Origin: CAZNYG01 sp964577205
GTDB taxonomy: Bacteria; Elusimicrobiota; Endomicrobiia; Endomicrobiales; CAIRNS01
DNA length: 30,855 nt
NCBI GenBank assembly: GCA_964577205.1
Contig: CAZNYG010000020.1
Coordinates: forward strand, 1-30,855
Direction: 5' to 3'
The notes under the pieces were generated by a model, which saw nothing but the letters and a program-made list of their open reading frames with translations, ran no database searches and was not told the origin of the DNA. Positions 24,350 through 30,855 of this stretch are shown one piece after another; position 1 is the stretch's first letter, and every line of letters begins with the position of its first letter. Made by a program: the position numbers and the translations under genes.

Positions 24350-26878
24350 ATGGACTCTTCTCTCTTTCATCCATCGTTATCACAGGGACTTTCAAGCAGT
24401 GAAGCAGCTCGGAGACTGAGCGAAGAAGGGTACAACGAGATCCCTTCGGCACGCCGGAAAAATGCGCTGACAATCGCCCTGGCCGTCATCAGAGAACCGA
24501 TGTTTATTCTTCTGGTGGCATGCGGGGCGATCTATCTCCTTCTGGGCGATATTCAGGAAGCCTTAATCCTGCTCGGCTTTGTTTTTGTGATCATGGGTAT
24601 CACCTTTATTCAGGAACGGAAAACCGAACGGGCCCTTGAAGCTCTGCGCGATCTCTCGAGTCCCCGGGCCTCGGTTATCCGCGACGGCACGAAAATACTT
24701 ATCCCGGGCCGGGAAGTGGCGCGCGGCGATATCGTTATCCTTGCTGAAGGAGACCGCGTGCCGGCAGACGCATCCCTCAGGGAAGCGGTCAATTTTTCCG
24801 TTGACGAATCGCTCCTGACCGGCGAGTCCGTGCCGGTCGCCAAATACGCGGACGGGGCATCGCGCGTGTTTTCCGGCACGCTGGTGGTACAGGGCCGGGG
24901 CATCGCCGAAGTGTATGCCACCGGAGCGCGGTCCGAGATGGGCAGGATCGGCAGATCGCTCGAATCCATCGCGGAAGAAGACACGTTCCTGAAAAGGGAT
25001 ATCGCACGGATGGTCAGGATCGTAGGAATATCCGGCGGCGCCCTTTGCGGAGCCGTCATTCTCTTTTACAGCCTGACGCGCGCCGACTGGATCAACGGAT
25101 TCCTTGCCGGCCTGACCCTCGCGATGGCGATGATACCGGAAGAATTTCCCGTTGTCATGACGGTATTCATGTCTCTCGGCGCGTGGCGGATCTCCAAAAA
25201 CCGTGTACTCACCCGGCGGATACCGGCAGTGGAAACCCTGGGCTCGGCAACAGTGCTCTGCGTGGACAAGACGGGTACGCTGACGGAAAACAGAATGCAG
25301 GTAAGCATGCTGTCAGCCGGAGATACCGCGTATGCCGTTGACGGGTGTACCGAAAGCATTGATGAGCGGTATCATGAAGTGGTTGAATACGGCATTCTGG
25401 CAAGCCAGACCGATCCGTTCGATCCCATGGAAAAAGCCATACGCGCGCTGGGCGAAAAATGCCTCGCGGGGACGGAACATATCCACCGCAACTGGGAGAT
25501 GATCCATGAGTACCCGCTTTCCCCTTCGCTCCTCGCGATGTCCCGCGCGTGGAAAAGACGGGGCAGCGACACGTTCGTCATCGCGGCCAAAGGCGCGCCG
25601 GAAGCGATCGCAGACCTGTGCCATCTCGACACGCAAAAGACGGCTTCGCTCGCTCATATGACGGAACGTTTCGCGGGAAACGGATTGCGCGTGCTGGGCG
25701 TCGCGCGGTCATCGACTCGTTCCCGCGTGCTGCCCGACGGACAGCATGATCTTGCCTTTGAATTCCTGGGCCTGATAGGCCTGGCCGATCCGGTGCGCAA
25801 ACCCGTTCCCGGCGCCATACAGGAATGCCACAGGGCAGGGATACGCGTCGTCATGATCACCGGCGATTATCCAAGCACGGCACGCAGTATCGCCGGACAG
25901 ATCGGGCTGCGCAACAGGGAAGAAGTGATCACCGGCAGCGAGTTGGATGCCATGAGCGACGAAACACTGAAGGACAGGATCTCCCGGGTGAACCTGTTCG
26001 CCCGGGTTGTGCCCGAACAGAAGCTGCGCATCGTGCAGGCGCTCAAGCGCTCCGGAGAGATAGTGGCAATGACCGGCGACGGGGTTAATGATGCTCCCGC
26101 ATTGAAAGCCGCGGACATCGGCATAGCCATGGGCGGCAGAGGCACCGATGTCGCCCGCGAATCCGCCGCGCTGGTCCTGCTTGACGACGACTTCATGTCG
26201 ATCGTGGCGGCGGTACGCATGGGAAGGCGTATTTTCGACAATCTGAAAAAAGCCATCGCTTACATTCTGGCTGTCCATGTGCCCATAGCGGGGCTGAGCC
26301 TCCTGCCCGTTATCCTGAAATGGCCGCTGATCCTTTTCCCCGTGCACATCGTGTTCCTTGAGTTGATCATCGATCCGGCATGTTCGCTGGTGTTCGAAGC
26401 GGAAAGGGAAGAGCCGGGCATCATGGACCGCCCGCCGCGCCCCATCAACGAATCGCTCTTTTCCCTGCCCGCGGTTGTAACCAGCGTCCTCCAGGGGGTC
26501 GTTCTGCTGGGGACGGTGCTGGCCGTGTACGCGGCAGCCCGCCGGTTCGGCGAAAATACCGCGCAGGCGCGCGCGCTGGCGTTCACCACGCTGATCGTCG
26601 GCAACATCGGCCTTATCATGAGCAACCGGTCGTGGGAACTGACCATCCCCCGCATGATACGAAGCAATAACACCGCGCTTGTCTTTGTCGTTACCGGCGC
26701 CGCGGTGTTCCTCATACTGACTCTCCTTGTGCCTTTTCTCAGGAACCTCTTCCTGTTCGGCCCCCTCCATACGATAGATATCATACTGTGCCTTTCCGCG
26801 GCTATCATCAGTATCGTTATTTTTGAGCTCATGAAAGCGACCGCTTTCATGCGTGCCGAACGGGAATCTCATCAATGA
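24350..26878 (+). CDS. P-type cation-transporting ATPase (P-IIA-like)
   Basis: The 842-residue membrane protein has all catalytic motifs: N-terminal cation-ATPase domain (GLSSSEAARRLSEEGYNEIP), actuator TGES at 157-160, membrane helix 4 motif PEEFP at 263-267, phosphorylation site DKTGT starting at D306, nucleotide-binding region (KGAPEAI), TGDGVNDAP from 575, and C-terminal membrane helices with DPACS at 675-679. Known P-IIA pumps move Ca2+ or other cations out of the cytoplasm. PEEFP resembles Ca2+ pumps, but helix 6 differs from SERCA, so the ion is uncertain. The next in-frame Met is at residue 51, inside helix 1, so the ATG at 24350 is the likely start despite lacking a ribosome binding site. 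It is the only long plus-strand gene in the window. Confidence 0.93.
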   Translation: MDSSLFHPSLSQGLSSSEAARRLSEEGYNEIPSARRKNALTIALAVIREPMFILLVACGAIYLLLGDIQEALILLGFVFVIMGITFIQERKTERALEALRDLSSPRASVIRDGTKILIPGREVARGDIVILAEGDRVPADASLREAVNFSVDESLLTGESVPVAKYADGASRVFSGTLVVQGRGIAEVYATGARSEMGRIGRSLESIAEEDTFLKRDIARMVRIVGISGGALCGAVILFYSLTRADWINGFLAGLTLAMAMIPEEFPVVMTVFMSLGAWRISKNRVLTRRIPAVETLGSATVLCVDKTGTLTENRMQVSMLSAGDTAYAVDGCTESIDERYHEVVEYGILASQTDPFDPMEKAIRALGEKCLAGTEHIHRNWEMIHEYPLSPSLLAMSRAWKRRGSDTFVIAAKGAPEAIADLCHLDTQKTASLAHMTERFAGNGLRVLGVARSSTRSRVLPDGQHDLAFEFLGLIGLADPVRKPVPGAIQECHRAGIRVVMITGDYPSTARSIAGQIGLRNREEVITGSELDAMSDETLKDRISRVNLFARVVPEQKLRIVQALKRSGEIVAMTGDGVNDAPALKAADIGIAMGGRGTDVARESAALVLLDDDFMSIVAAVRMGRRIFDNLKKAIAYILAVHVPIAGLSLLPVILKWPLILFPVHIVFLELIIDPACSLVFEAEREEPGIMDRPPRPINESLFSLPAVVTSVLQGVVLLGTVLAVYAAARRFGENTAQARALAFTTLIVGNIGLIMSNRSWELTIPRMIRSNNTALVFVVTGAAVFLILTLLVPFLRNLFLFGPLHTIDIILCLSAAIISIVIFELMKATAFMRAERESHQ

Positions 26879-26976
26879 TCCATTTTTCAACTTGTTCACA
26901 TCTTTTCCCGATCTTTTACCTGAAAAGCCAATAACATCTTACTGGGTAGGTAAAAATTCTCCAGGGAGGCATTATC

Positions 26977-27477
26977 ATGAAGAAAGGGTATGTGGCAGCG
27001 GTGTTTGCGGCGGTTTTAGCGGTGACGGCGGTGTTCCAGGCCCGGCAGGCGATGGCAAACGTCATATGTTACCCTGACGGGACCAGCCATTGCGACGCGC
27101 AGGACCTCTACAACAAGAAGACTCAAGTCAACAAGGCGGTTAAAGTGGCGGTGCCTGCGGGCAAGATCAAAGCTATGAAAGTCGCCGTTCCGGCCACAAA
27201 AGAGAAAGTCACAAAGATCAGCACGCCGGCAAATTCAACGAAAGTATCAAAGATCGCCGTCAACGTGCCTGCGGGCAAGATCAAAGCTATGAAAGTCGCC
27301 GTTCCGGCCACAAAAGAGAAAGTCACAAAGATCAGCACGCCGGCAAATTCAACGAAAGTATCAAAGATCGCCGTCAACGTGCCTGCGGGCAAGATCAAAG
27401 CTATGAAAGTCGCCGTTCCGGCCATAAAAGACTCAAATGTACCCACAAAAACTTCAACCTACAGGAAATCCCGTTGA
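26977..27477 (+). CDS. Small secreted Lys-rich protein of tandem 38-residue repeats
   Basis: The 166-residue product has a signal peptide (1 to about 27, ending QAMA). A short mature N-terminus with two cysteines (VICYPDGTSHCDAQDLYNKK) follows, and then a repeat domain. The 38-residue unit occurs twice completely and once partially; copies 1 and 2 are identical in DNA. Within the unit the pattern xPAxxxKxxKxx recurs (VPAGKIKAMKVA, VPATKEKVTKIS, TPANSTKVSKIAVN), so it is built of 12-14-residue sub-repeats alternating Lys and hydrophobic residues. The mature protein is strongly basic and lacks acidic stretches. GGGAGG at 26964-26969, 7 nt upstream, supports the start. I do not recognise the family. 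A periplasmic or surface role, for instance binding anionic polymers, is speculation. Confidence 0.8.
   Translation: MKKGYVAAVFAAVLAVTAVFQARQAMANVICYPDGTSHCDAQDLYNKKTQVNKAVKVAVPAGKIKAMKVAVPATKEKVTKISTPANSTKVSKIAVNVPAGKIKAMKVAVPATKEKVTKISTPANSTKVSKIAVNVPAGKIKAMKVAVPAIKDSNVPTKTSTYRKSR
27151..27424 (+). repeat. Perfect 114-bp tandem repeats (2.4 copies) in the Lys-rich gene
   Basis: Copies start at 27151, 27265 and 27379. The first two are identical over 114 bp; the third matches for 46 bp until C becomes T at 27425. The lack of silent differences indicates very recent duplication or gene conversion, so copy number may vary between strains. Confidence 0.92.
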
Positions 27478-27500
27478 TCCACTGAACGAAGTTTTTGAAT

Positions 27501-27542
27501 AAAAAGAAAAAACCCTTGCAATAAAAAGGGTTTTTTCTTTTT
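27501..27542. terminator. Bidirectional intrinsic terminator
   Basis: AAAAAGAAAAAACCCTT (27501-27517) pairs perfectly with AAGGGTTTTTTCTTTTT (27526-27542) around an 8-nt loop. The A- and T-rich flanks of the GGG/CCC core give a U-tract on both strands. It lies between the convergent Lys-rich gene (+) and the DtxR-FeoA gene (-), whose stop codon begins at 27544. Confidence 0.92.
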
Positions 27543-27543
27543 A

Positions 27544-28203
27544 TTATCCCGTCTTGCGCACAAATATTTTTTCCGCTACTTTGTCGTCCAGCGCGATCTG
27601 GGTCTGGTTGACCTGGATGACATGGGATGGCGAACGCTGATGCAGGTGGACGGTTGTGCCGGGAACGACCCCCAGCGACAACAATTTGTGCAGCTGCGGA
27701 TGGTTTCCGGTAACGATGTAGGCGATAACCCCCGATTCCCCCACCGCAAGACGAGGCAGAGGGACAACGATGGATTCGATGCTTTCTTCAGCCCTTCGGC
27801 AGCATTCCCCGGGAGGGATGCGCGAACCGTGCGGGCATTCGCGGGGATGGCCCAGCAGCGTGCAGATGGCGTCCGCGACGTCTTTTGAAAGGATATGCTC
27901 GAACTCGCAGGCCGTCATGTCCATGGCGTCGCCCCGCACTTCGAGAACGTCCGCGAGCAGCCTTTCCGCGAGCCGCTGGCGGCGGATGACATCTCTCCCT
28001 TCTTCGTCGCCCTGCGCAGTCAGGGAGACCTTGCCTTCAGCAACGGCGATCATACCCTCCTTTAGCAGTGTGTCTATAGCCCCGGGCCAGACCTCTTCGG
28101 TGATCTGCCTGCGCAGCGCTTCTTCCGACAACTCTCCCTGTTCCCGCGCCGCCCATATGATGCTCAACGCATCTTCACGCTCAATTTTTTTCTGAGGCAA
28201 CAT
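27544..28203 (-). CDS. DtxR/IdeR-family metal-dependent repressor with FeoA-like C-terminus
   Basis: The 219-residue protein has an N-terminal winged-helix region (about 5-75). It is followed by the DtxR-type dimerisation/metal segment RRQRLAERLLADVLEV...CEFEHILSKDVADAICTLLGHPRECPHGSRIPPGECC, where the C-E-H ligands of the family are present. From about 145 to the end there is an SH3-like FeoA domain (PLPRLAVGESGVIAYI, LLSLGVVPGTTVHLH, IALDDKVAEKIFV). Such repressors bind Fe2+ or Mn2+ and shut off uptake genes. It follows feoB by 178 bp in the same direction, and no separate feoA is seen. Iron is the likely cofactor given the neighbour, by inference. Confidence 0.92.
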   Translation of the reverse strand: MLPQKKIEREDALSIIWAAREQGELSEEALRRQITEEVWPGAIDTLLKEGMIAVAEGKVSLTAQGDEEGRDVIRRQRLAERLLADVLEVRGDAMDMTACEFEHILSKDVADAICTLLGHPRECPHGSRIPPGECCRRAEESIESIVVPLPRLAVGESGVIAYIVTGNHPQLHKLLSLGVVPGTTVHLHQRSPSHVIQVNQTQIALDDKVAEKIFVRKTG

Positions 28204-28219
28204 AACGACCTCCCAAAAA

Positions 28220-28377
28220 GGCGTTCATGTGTTCATGGGTTGATGAGTTCATGAGTTAACAGCCTGAACAAAACAACATTCAGGACATGAACCTCATGCT
28301 GTCGCGTGTTCCTTTCAAGAAGTTCACTTTTTTGACGTTCACTCATGAACCCATGAACTCGTCAACTCATGGACGCC
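28220..28377. repeat. Octamer-word inverted repeat between feoB and the DtxR-FeoA gene (class I)
   Basis: The 41-nt arms at 28220-28260 and 28337-28377 are inverted copies at 33 of 41 positions, separated by 76 nt. Both are strings of GTTCATGA-like 8-nt words opened by GGC. The right arm starts 4 nt after the feoB stop (28382-28384). The spacer has a small stem CCTGAA/TTCAGG. Same family as the elements at 11264-11406 and 5281-5320. Confidence 0.8.
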
Positions 28378-28381
28378 GTTT

Positions 28382-30304
28382 TTATAGAATTCCCAGCCAG
28401 CCGACGACGGCGTTGATGGCGCCGGAAAAGAGCACGGCGTAGGCGGCGACAAATATGAAAATGAGTACGGCATATTTCCAGCCCTGTTCCTTGACGACCA
28501 TGAAACACTGGGCTATGCAGGGAACGAACAGTGTGATGGTCACTATGCTGATAAGGATCTGGCGCGGGTCCAGCAGCCCCTCCTTCGCCATGGAGAACAG
28601 GCCCGCGGCCCCGTAATCGCGCCGGAGAAAACCGATCAGGAATGTCCTGGTGGTTTCGGCGGGAAGCCCGAGGAAATGTACGACCACAGGCGACGCGGCG
28701 CGTTCGATAACGCCGAGAAAACGGATCCTGTCCATAAAAAATAGTATGGCCGTCCCCAGGATGAACAGAGGCACCGCTTCCTTCAGGTACCATACCATGC
28801 GCATACGGACTTTCATGACGATGTTCGTGAACGAAGGAACGCGCAGCGGAGGGATCTCCATGATGAAAGCGCTTTCTTCTCCGGGGATAAGCCGGTGCGC
28901 GGCGGCCCCCGTCCCGTATATCGATATGAGAATGGACAACAGCCAGATCACCGTCACTTTCCAGGAAAGCCCCGCCAGCATGCCGAGTATGACGCCCAGC
29001 TGCGCGGAGCAGGGAATGGTCAGGGAAAGAAGGATCATCACCAGCAGCCGCTCGCGCCGGGTCTCCAGTATCCGGCTGGAGATCGCCGCCATCGTCCCGC
29101 ATCCCAGGCCAAGGATCAACGGCAGCACCGCTTTCCCGTTCAATCCGAAGGCGCGGAAGAGCCGGTCGGTCATCACCGACAACCGCGGCAGATAGCCCGA
29201 ATCTTCGAGCAGGCCGAAGAAAAGAAAGAACGTCCCCACGATGGGAAGCACGATGGCGAACGCGTACGTAACGGCCATGGAAAAAATGCCGTAGGGGCCG
29301 ATAAGGAACTCTCTCAGAAAAGGGGAAGCGACGAACCGTTCGATCACCATGGCCAGCGGCGGGTTGATATAGCGGCCGAAAACAATGCTCTGCATGAGAT
29401 CCACGAATATTCCCACGCCCAGGACGCCGACGAAAAGATACATGGCAAAAAGCACGGCCGCCACGCCGGCGTATCCGGGGAAAGGGCGCATCGCGAGGTT
29501 GCCCAGCCGCGCCAGCCACGGGCGTGGCGGGACGCTGCCTGTTTCCTGTACCTGCGCGACGATCTCGTTAACCATCATGTTGCGCCGGTTAAAGATCATA
29601 AGCCTCGGTTCCTGAGGGAAGCCGGCAAGCTCTTCCCGCAGCCGGGAACGTATTCTCTCTCCGGCCGCCGGAGGGACATAACTCCACGCGCCGTCATCGT
29701 CGGCGGCAAGCATAAGCGCGAGCGCGCGGCGTATACGGATCCTCTCCGGAATAAGTTTGTCCAGGCGTCCGGCCAGTTCTTCAATTTCCTGACTGTAGGC
29801 GGTAAAGACCGTTCCCGCGCGGGCGGCTGAAACAGCCTTTTTCAGATCGCTTATCCCTTCGCCGGTCACTCCGACCGTCGCCACTACCGGGATCCCCAGC
29901 GCGTCGGAAAGCCGGCGGACGCTGATATGTATGCCGCGGTCGCGCGCTTCATCATGCATGTTCAGCGCGAGCGCCATCGGAACGCCGAGCTCGATCAGTT
30001 CGAGCGTCAGCTGCAGGGTGCGCGCAAGGTTTTTGGCGTCGGCCACCTGGACGATGACGTCTGGATTCTCGCGCAGCAGGACATCCCTGGTCACCTGTTC
30101 GTCTTCGGAGACGGGCATCAGGGAGTTGGTCCCCGGCGTATCGATGATCTGCCAGGTGGCCCCGCCGGAGATCATCATGCCGCGGCTGAGGTCCACGGTC
30201 GTCCCCGGATAGTTCGAGACGACCGCGTAACGCCCGGTGAACTTCCCGAATATCACCGATTTGCCTACATTTGGATTCCCGACAAGGATGAGAGTTTTAT
30301 TCAT
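28382..30304 (-). CDS. feoB: Ferrous iron transporter FeoB
   Basis: From the Met at 30304 the product is 640 residues. The cytoplasmic G domain has G1 GNPNVGKS (9-16), the G2 region NYPGTT (31-36), G3 DTPG (55-58) and G4 NMHD (115-118). Two Gate/nucleoside-recognition membrane blocks follow (FLFFGLLEDSGYLPRLSVMTDRLFRAFGLNGKAVLPLILGLGCGTMAAISSR, and a second around SMAKEGLLDPRQ). FeoB imports Fe2+ across the inner membrane. It is shorter than E. coli FeoB (773). The frame runs 18 codons further to 30358, but that stretch (MIFCSLFYTLHFTFF) is translated repeat sequence, and MNKTLILVGNPNVGKS is the canonical beginning. It is flanked by a DtxR-FeoA regulator and a NUDIX gene. Confidence 0.95.
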   Translation of the reverse strand: MNKTLILVGNPNVGKSVIFGKFTGRYAVVSNYPGTTVDLSRGMMISGGATWQIIDTPGTNSLMPVSEDEQVTRDVLLRENPDVIVQVADAKNLARTLQLTLELIELGVPMALALNMHDEARDRGIHISVRRLSDALGIPVVATVGVTGEGISDLKKAVSAARAGTVFTAYSQEIEELAGRLDKLIPERIRIRRALALMLAADDDGAWSYVPPAAGERIRSRLREELAGFPQEPRLMIFNRRNMMVNEIVAQVQETGSVPPRPWLARLGNLAMRPFPGYAGVAAVLFAMYLFVGVLGVGIFVDLMQSIVFGRYINPPLAMVIERFVASPFLREFLIGPYGIFSMAVTYAFAIVLPIVGTFFLFFGLLEDSGYLPRLSVMTDRLFRAFGLNGKAVLPLILGLGCGTMAAISSRILETRRERLLVMILLSLTIPCSAQLGVILGMLAGLSWKVTVIWLLSILISIYGTGAAAHRLIPGEESAFIMEIPPLRVPSFTNIVMKVRMRMVWYLKEAVPLFILGTAILFFMDRIRFLGVIERAASPVVVHFLGLPAETTRTFLIGFLRRDYGAAGLFSMAKEGLLDPRQILISIVTITLFVPCIAQCFMVVKEQGWKYAVLIFIFVAAYAVLFSGAINAVVGWLGIL

Positions 30305-30314
30305 AGAAGCAATG

Positions 30315-30421
30315 AAAAATGTAAAGTGTAAAGTGTAAAACAAGGAACAAAAAATCAATAGAAATTAGAAACAATTTGGTTGTCGTTGACCCTCGTTTTA
30401 CATTTTACATTTTACGTTTTT
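30315..30421. repeat. Heptamer-word inverted repeat between NUDIX gene and feoB (class II)
   Basis: Arms of 31 nt at 30315-30345 and 30391-30421 are inverted copies at 27 of 31 positions. They consist of 7-nt words (TGTAAAG, TGTAAAG, TGTAAAA on the left; CGTAAAA, TGTAAAA, TGTAAAA on the right). The right arm encodes the last residues of the NUDIX protein (KNVKCKM) and its TAA stop (30398-30400). The left arm ends 10 nt upstream of the feoB start. Confidence 0.8.
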
Positions 30422-30855
30422 ACTTTTGTTTAACGCCCAATACAGTATCCCGATAACTGTTTTGGAGTCGCGTATCCTGCCCTTTTTAACCCATTCCAGC
30501 GCCTGCTTGAAAGGGACGACGATATGGTCGATGAATTCGTCTTCATCGGGGGATTTCTTCGACGGCTTCAGATCCCCCGCCCAGTAGATATGGATGATCT
30601 CGTTGGAAAAGGCGGACGTGGGCCAGTAAGAAAGCAGTCTGCGTATCCTGCCCGCGGCAAATCCCGTCTCTTCCCGCAGTTCCCTTTTCACGCAGCGCGA
30701 CGGTTGTTCTCCCTTATCGAGTTTCCCCGCAGGCAGTTCGATGGTCAATTTTCCGACAGGGTAACGGTACTGTTTCACCATGACAAGCTTCCCGTCATCG
30801 GTGAACGGCAGGACCGCGACCGCCCCCGGATGCTCCATATACTCCCGGGTTGCCT
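30398..30855 (-). CDS. NUDIX hydrolase, ADP-ribose pyrophosphatase-like (5' end outside window)
   Basis: The frame is open to the window edge: upstream of the Met at 30838 it reads ATREY, typical of the ADP-ribose pyrophosphatase lead-in to MEHPGAVAVLPF, so the true start lies beyond 30855. The visible 151 or so residues contain the NUDIX box GKLDKGEQPSRCVKRELREETGF (GX5EX7REUXEEXGU), followed by the subfamily's SNEIIHIYWAGDL segment. The family hydrolyses ADP-ribose or other nucleoside diphosphate derivatives. The last seven residues (KNVKCKM) are encoded by an intergenic-type repeat arm rather than by family sequence. Confidence 0.9.
   Translation of the reverse strand, partial: ATREYMEHPGAVAVLPFTDDGKLVMVKQYRYPVGKLTIELPAGKLDKGEQPSRCVKRELREETGFAAGRIRRLLSYWPTSAFSNEIIHIYWAGDLKPSKKSPDEDEFIDHIVVPFKQALEWVKKGRIRDSKTVIGILYWALNKSKNVKCKM

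Noticed and set aside
27151..27424. CRISPR-like array from regular direct repeats
   Set aside because: The repeats are adjacent without unique spacers and lie in frame in a coding gene.
30305..30358. 18-codon N-terminal extension of FeoB
   Set aside because: It is translated heptamer-repeat sequence; the canonical GTPase start is the Met at 30304.

Overview
The window reads as part of a draft (probably metagenome-assembled) genome of a Gram-negative bacterium of medium-high GC. Two runs of exactly 100 N (1401-1500 and 21056-21155) are scaffold joins. An outer membrane is implied by a PorV/UPF0164-like barrel fused to an OmpA domain. Giant secreted fibronectin-III proteins with a FlgD/T9SS-like C-terminal module are a style I associate with Elusimicrobiota and nearby deep-branching phyla. 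That assignment is an inference, not a proof.

Layout. From 1 to 870 there is a more AT-rich segment with a winged-helix/nucleotidyltransferase gene behind a conspicuous palindromic operator array. Next come rubrerythrin, a structured repeat region with scaffold gap 1, and a radical SAM/SPASM protein. From 14432 down to 3070, all on the minus strand, lies a housekeeping string: aspS, phoH, pgpH-like 7TM-HD phosphodiesterase, ybeY, two CNNM/CBS membrane proteins, recO, glyQ, glyS. It resembles the conserved phoH-pgpH-ybeY-(dgkA/era)-recO-glyQS neighbourhood, with the CNNM pair where era is often found. From 24120 to 14757 lies a surface locus: one giant protein (about 2,562 residues, split by gap 2) with a signal peptide, a jelly-roll-like domain, 20 FN3-like modules, Asp-rich calcium-type repeats and a FlgD-like tail, followed by the PorV-OmpA fusion. 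On the plus strand are a P-type cation ATPase whose promoter predicts an almost leaderless mRNA and a small secreted Lys-rich protein made of perfect 114-bp repeats, ended by a strong shared terminator. The right end holds a DtxR-FeoA regulator, feoB and a NUDIX hydrolase that runs off the window.

How the genes work together. The minus-strand string covers tRNA charging (AspRS, GlyRS), rRNA processing (YbeY, PhoH), c-di-AMP turnover (PgpH-like) and recombination repair (RecO). feoB and the DtxR-FeoA gene form an iron uptake and sensing unit. The FN3 giant and the PorV-OmpA protein are adjacent and co-directional and probably serve the cell surface together.

The most unusual signal is in the spaces between genes. 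Several co-directional gene pairs are separated by imperfect inverted repeats whose downstream-facing arm begins 2-5 nt after, or even contains, the stop codon of the upstream gene. Two word families recur: an 8-nt GTTCATGA-type word and a 7-nt TGTAAAA-type word. A third, REP/MITE-like element is built on AAATAGGGGAC.
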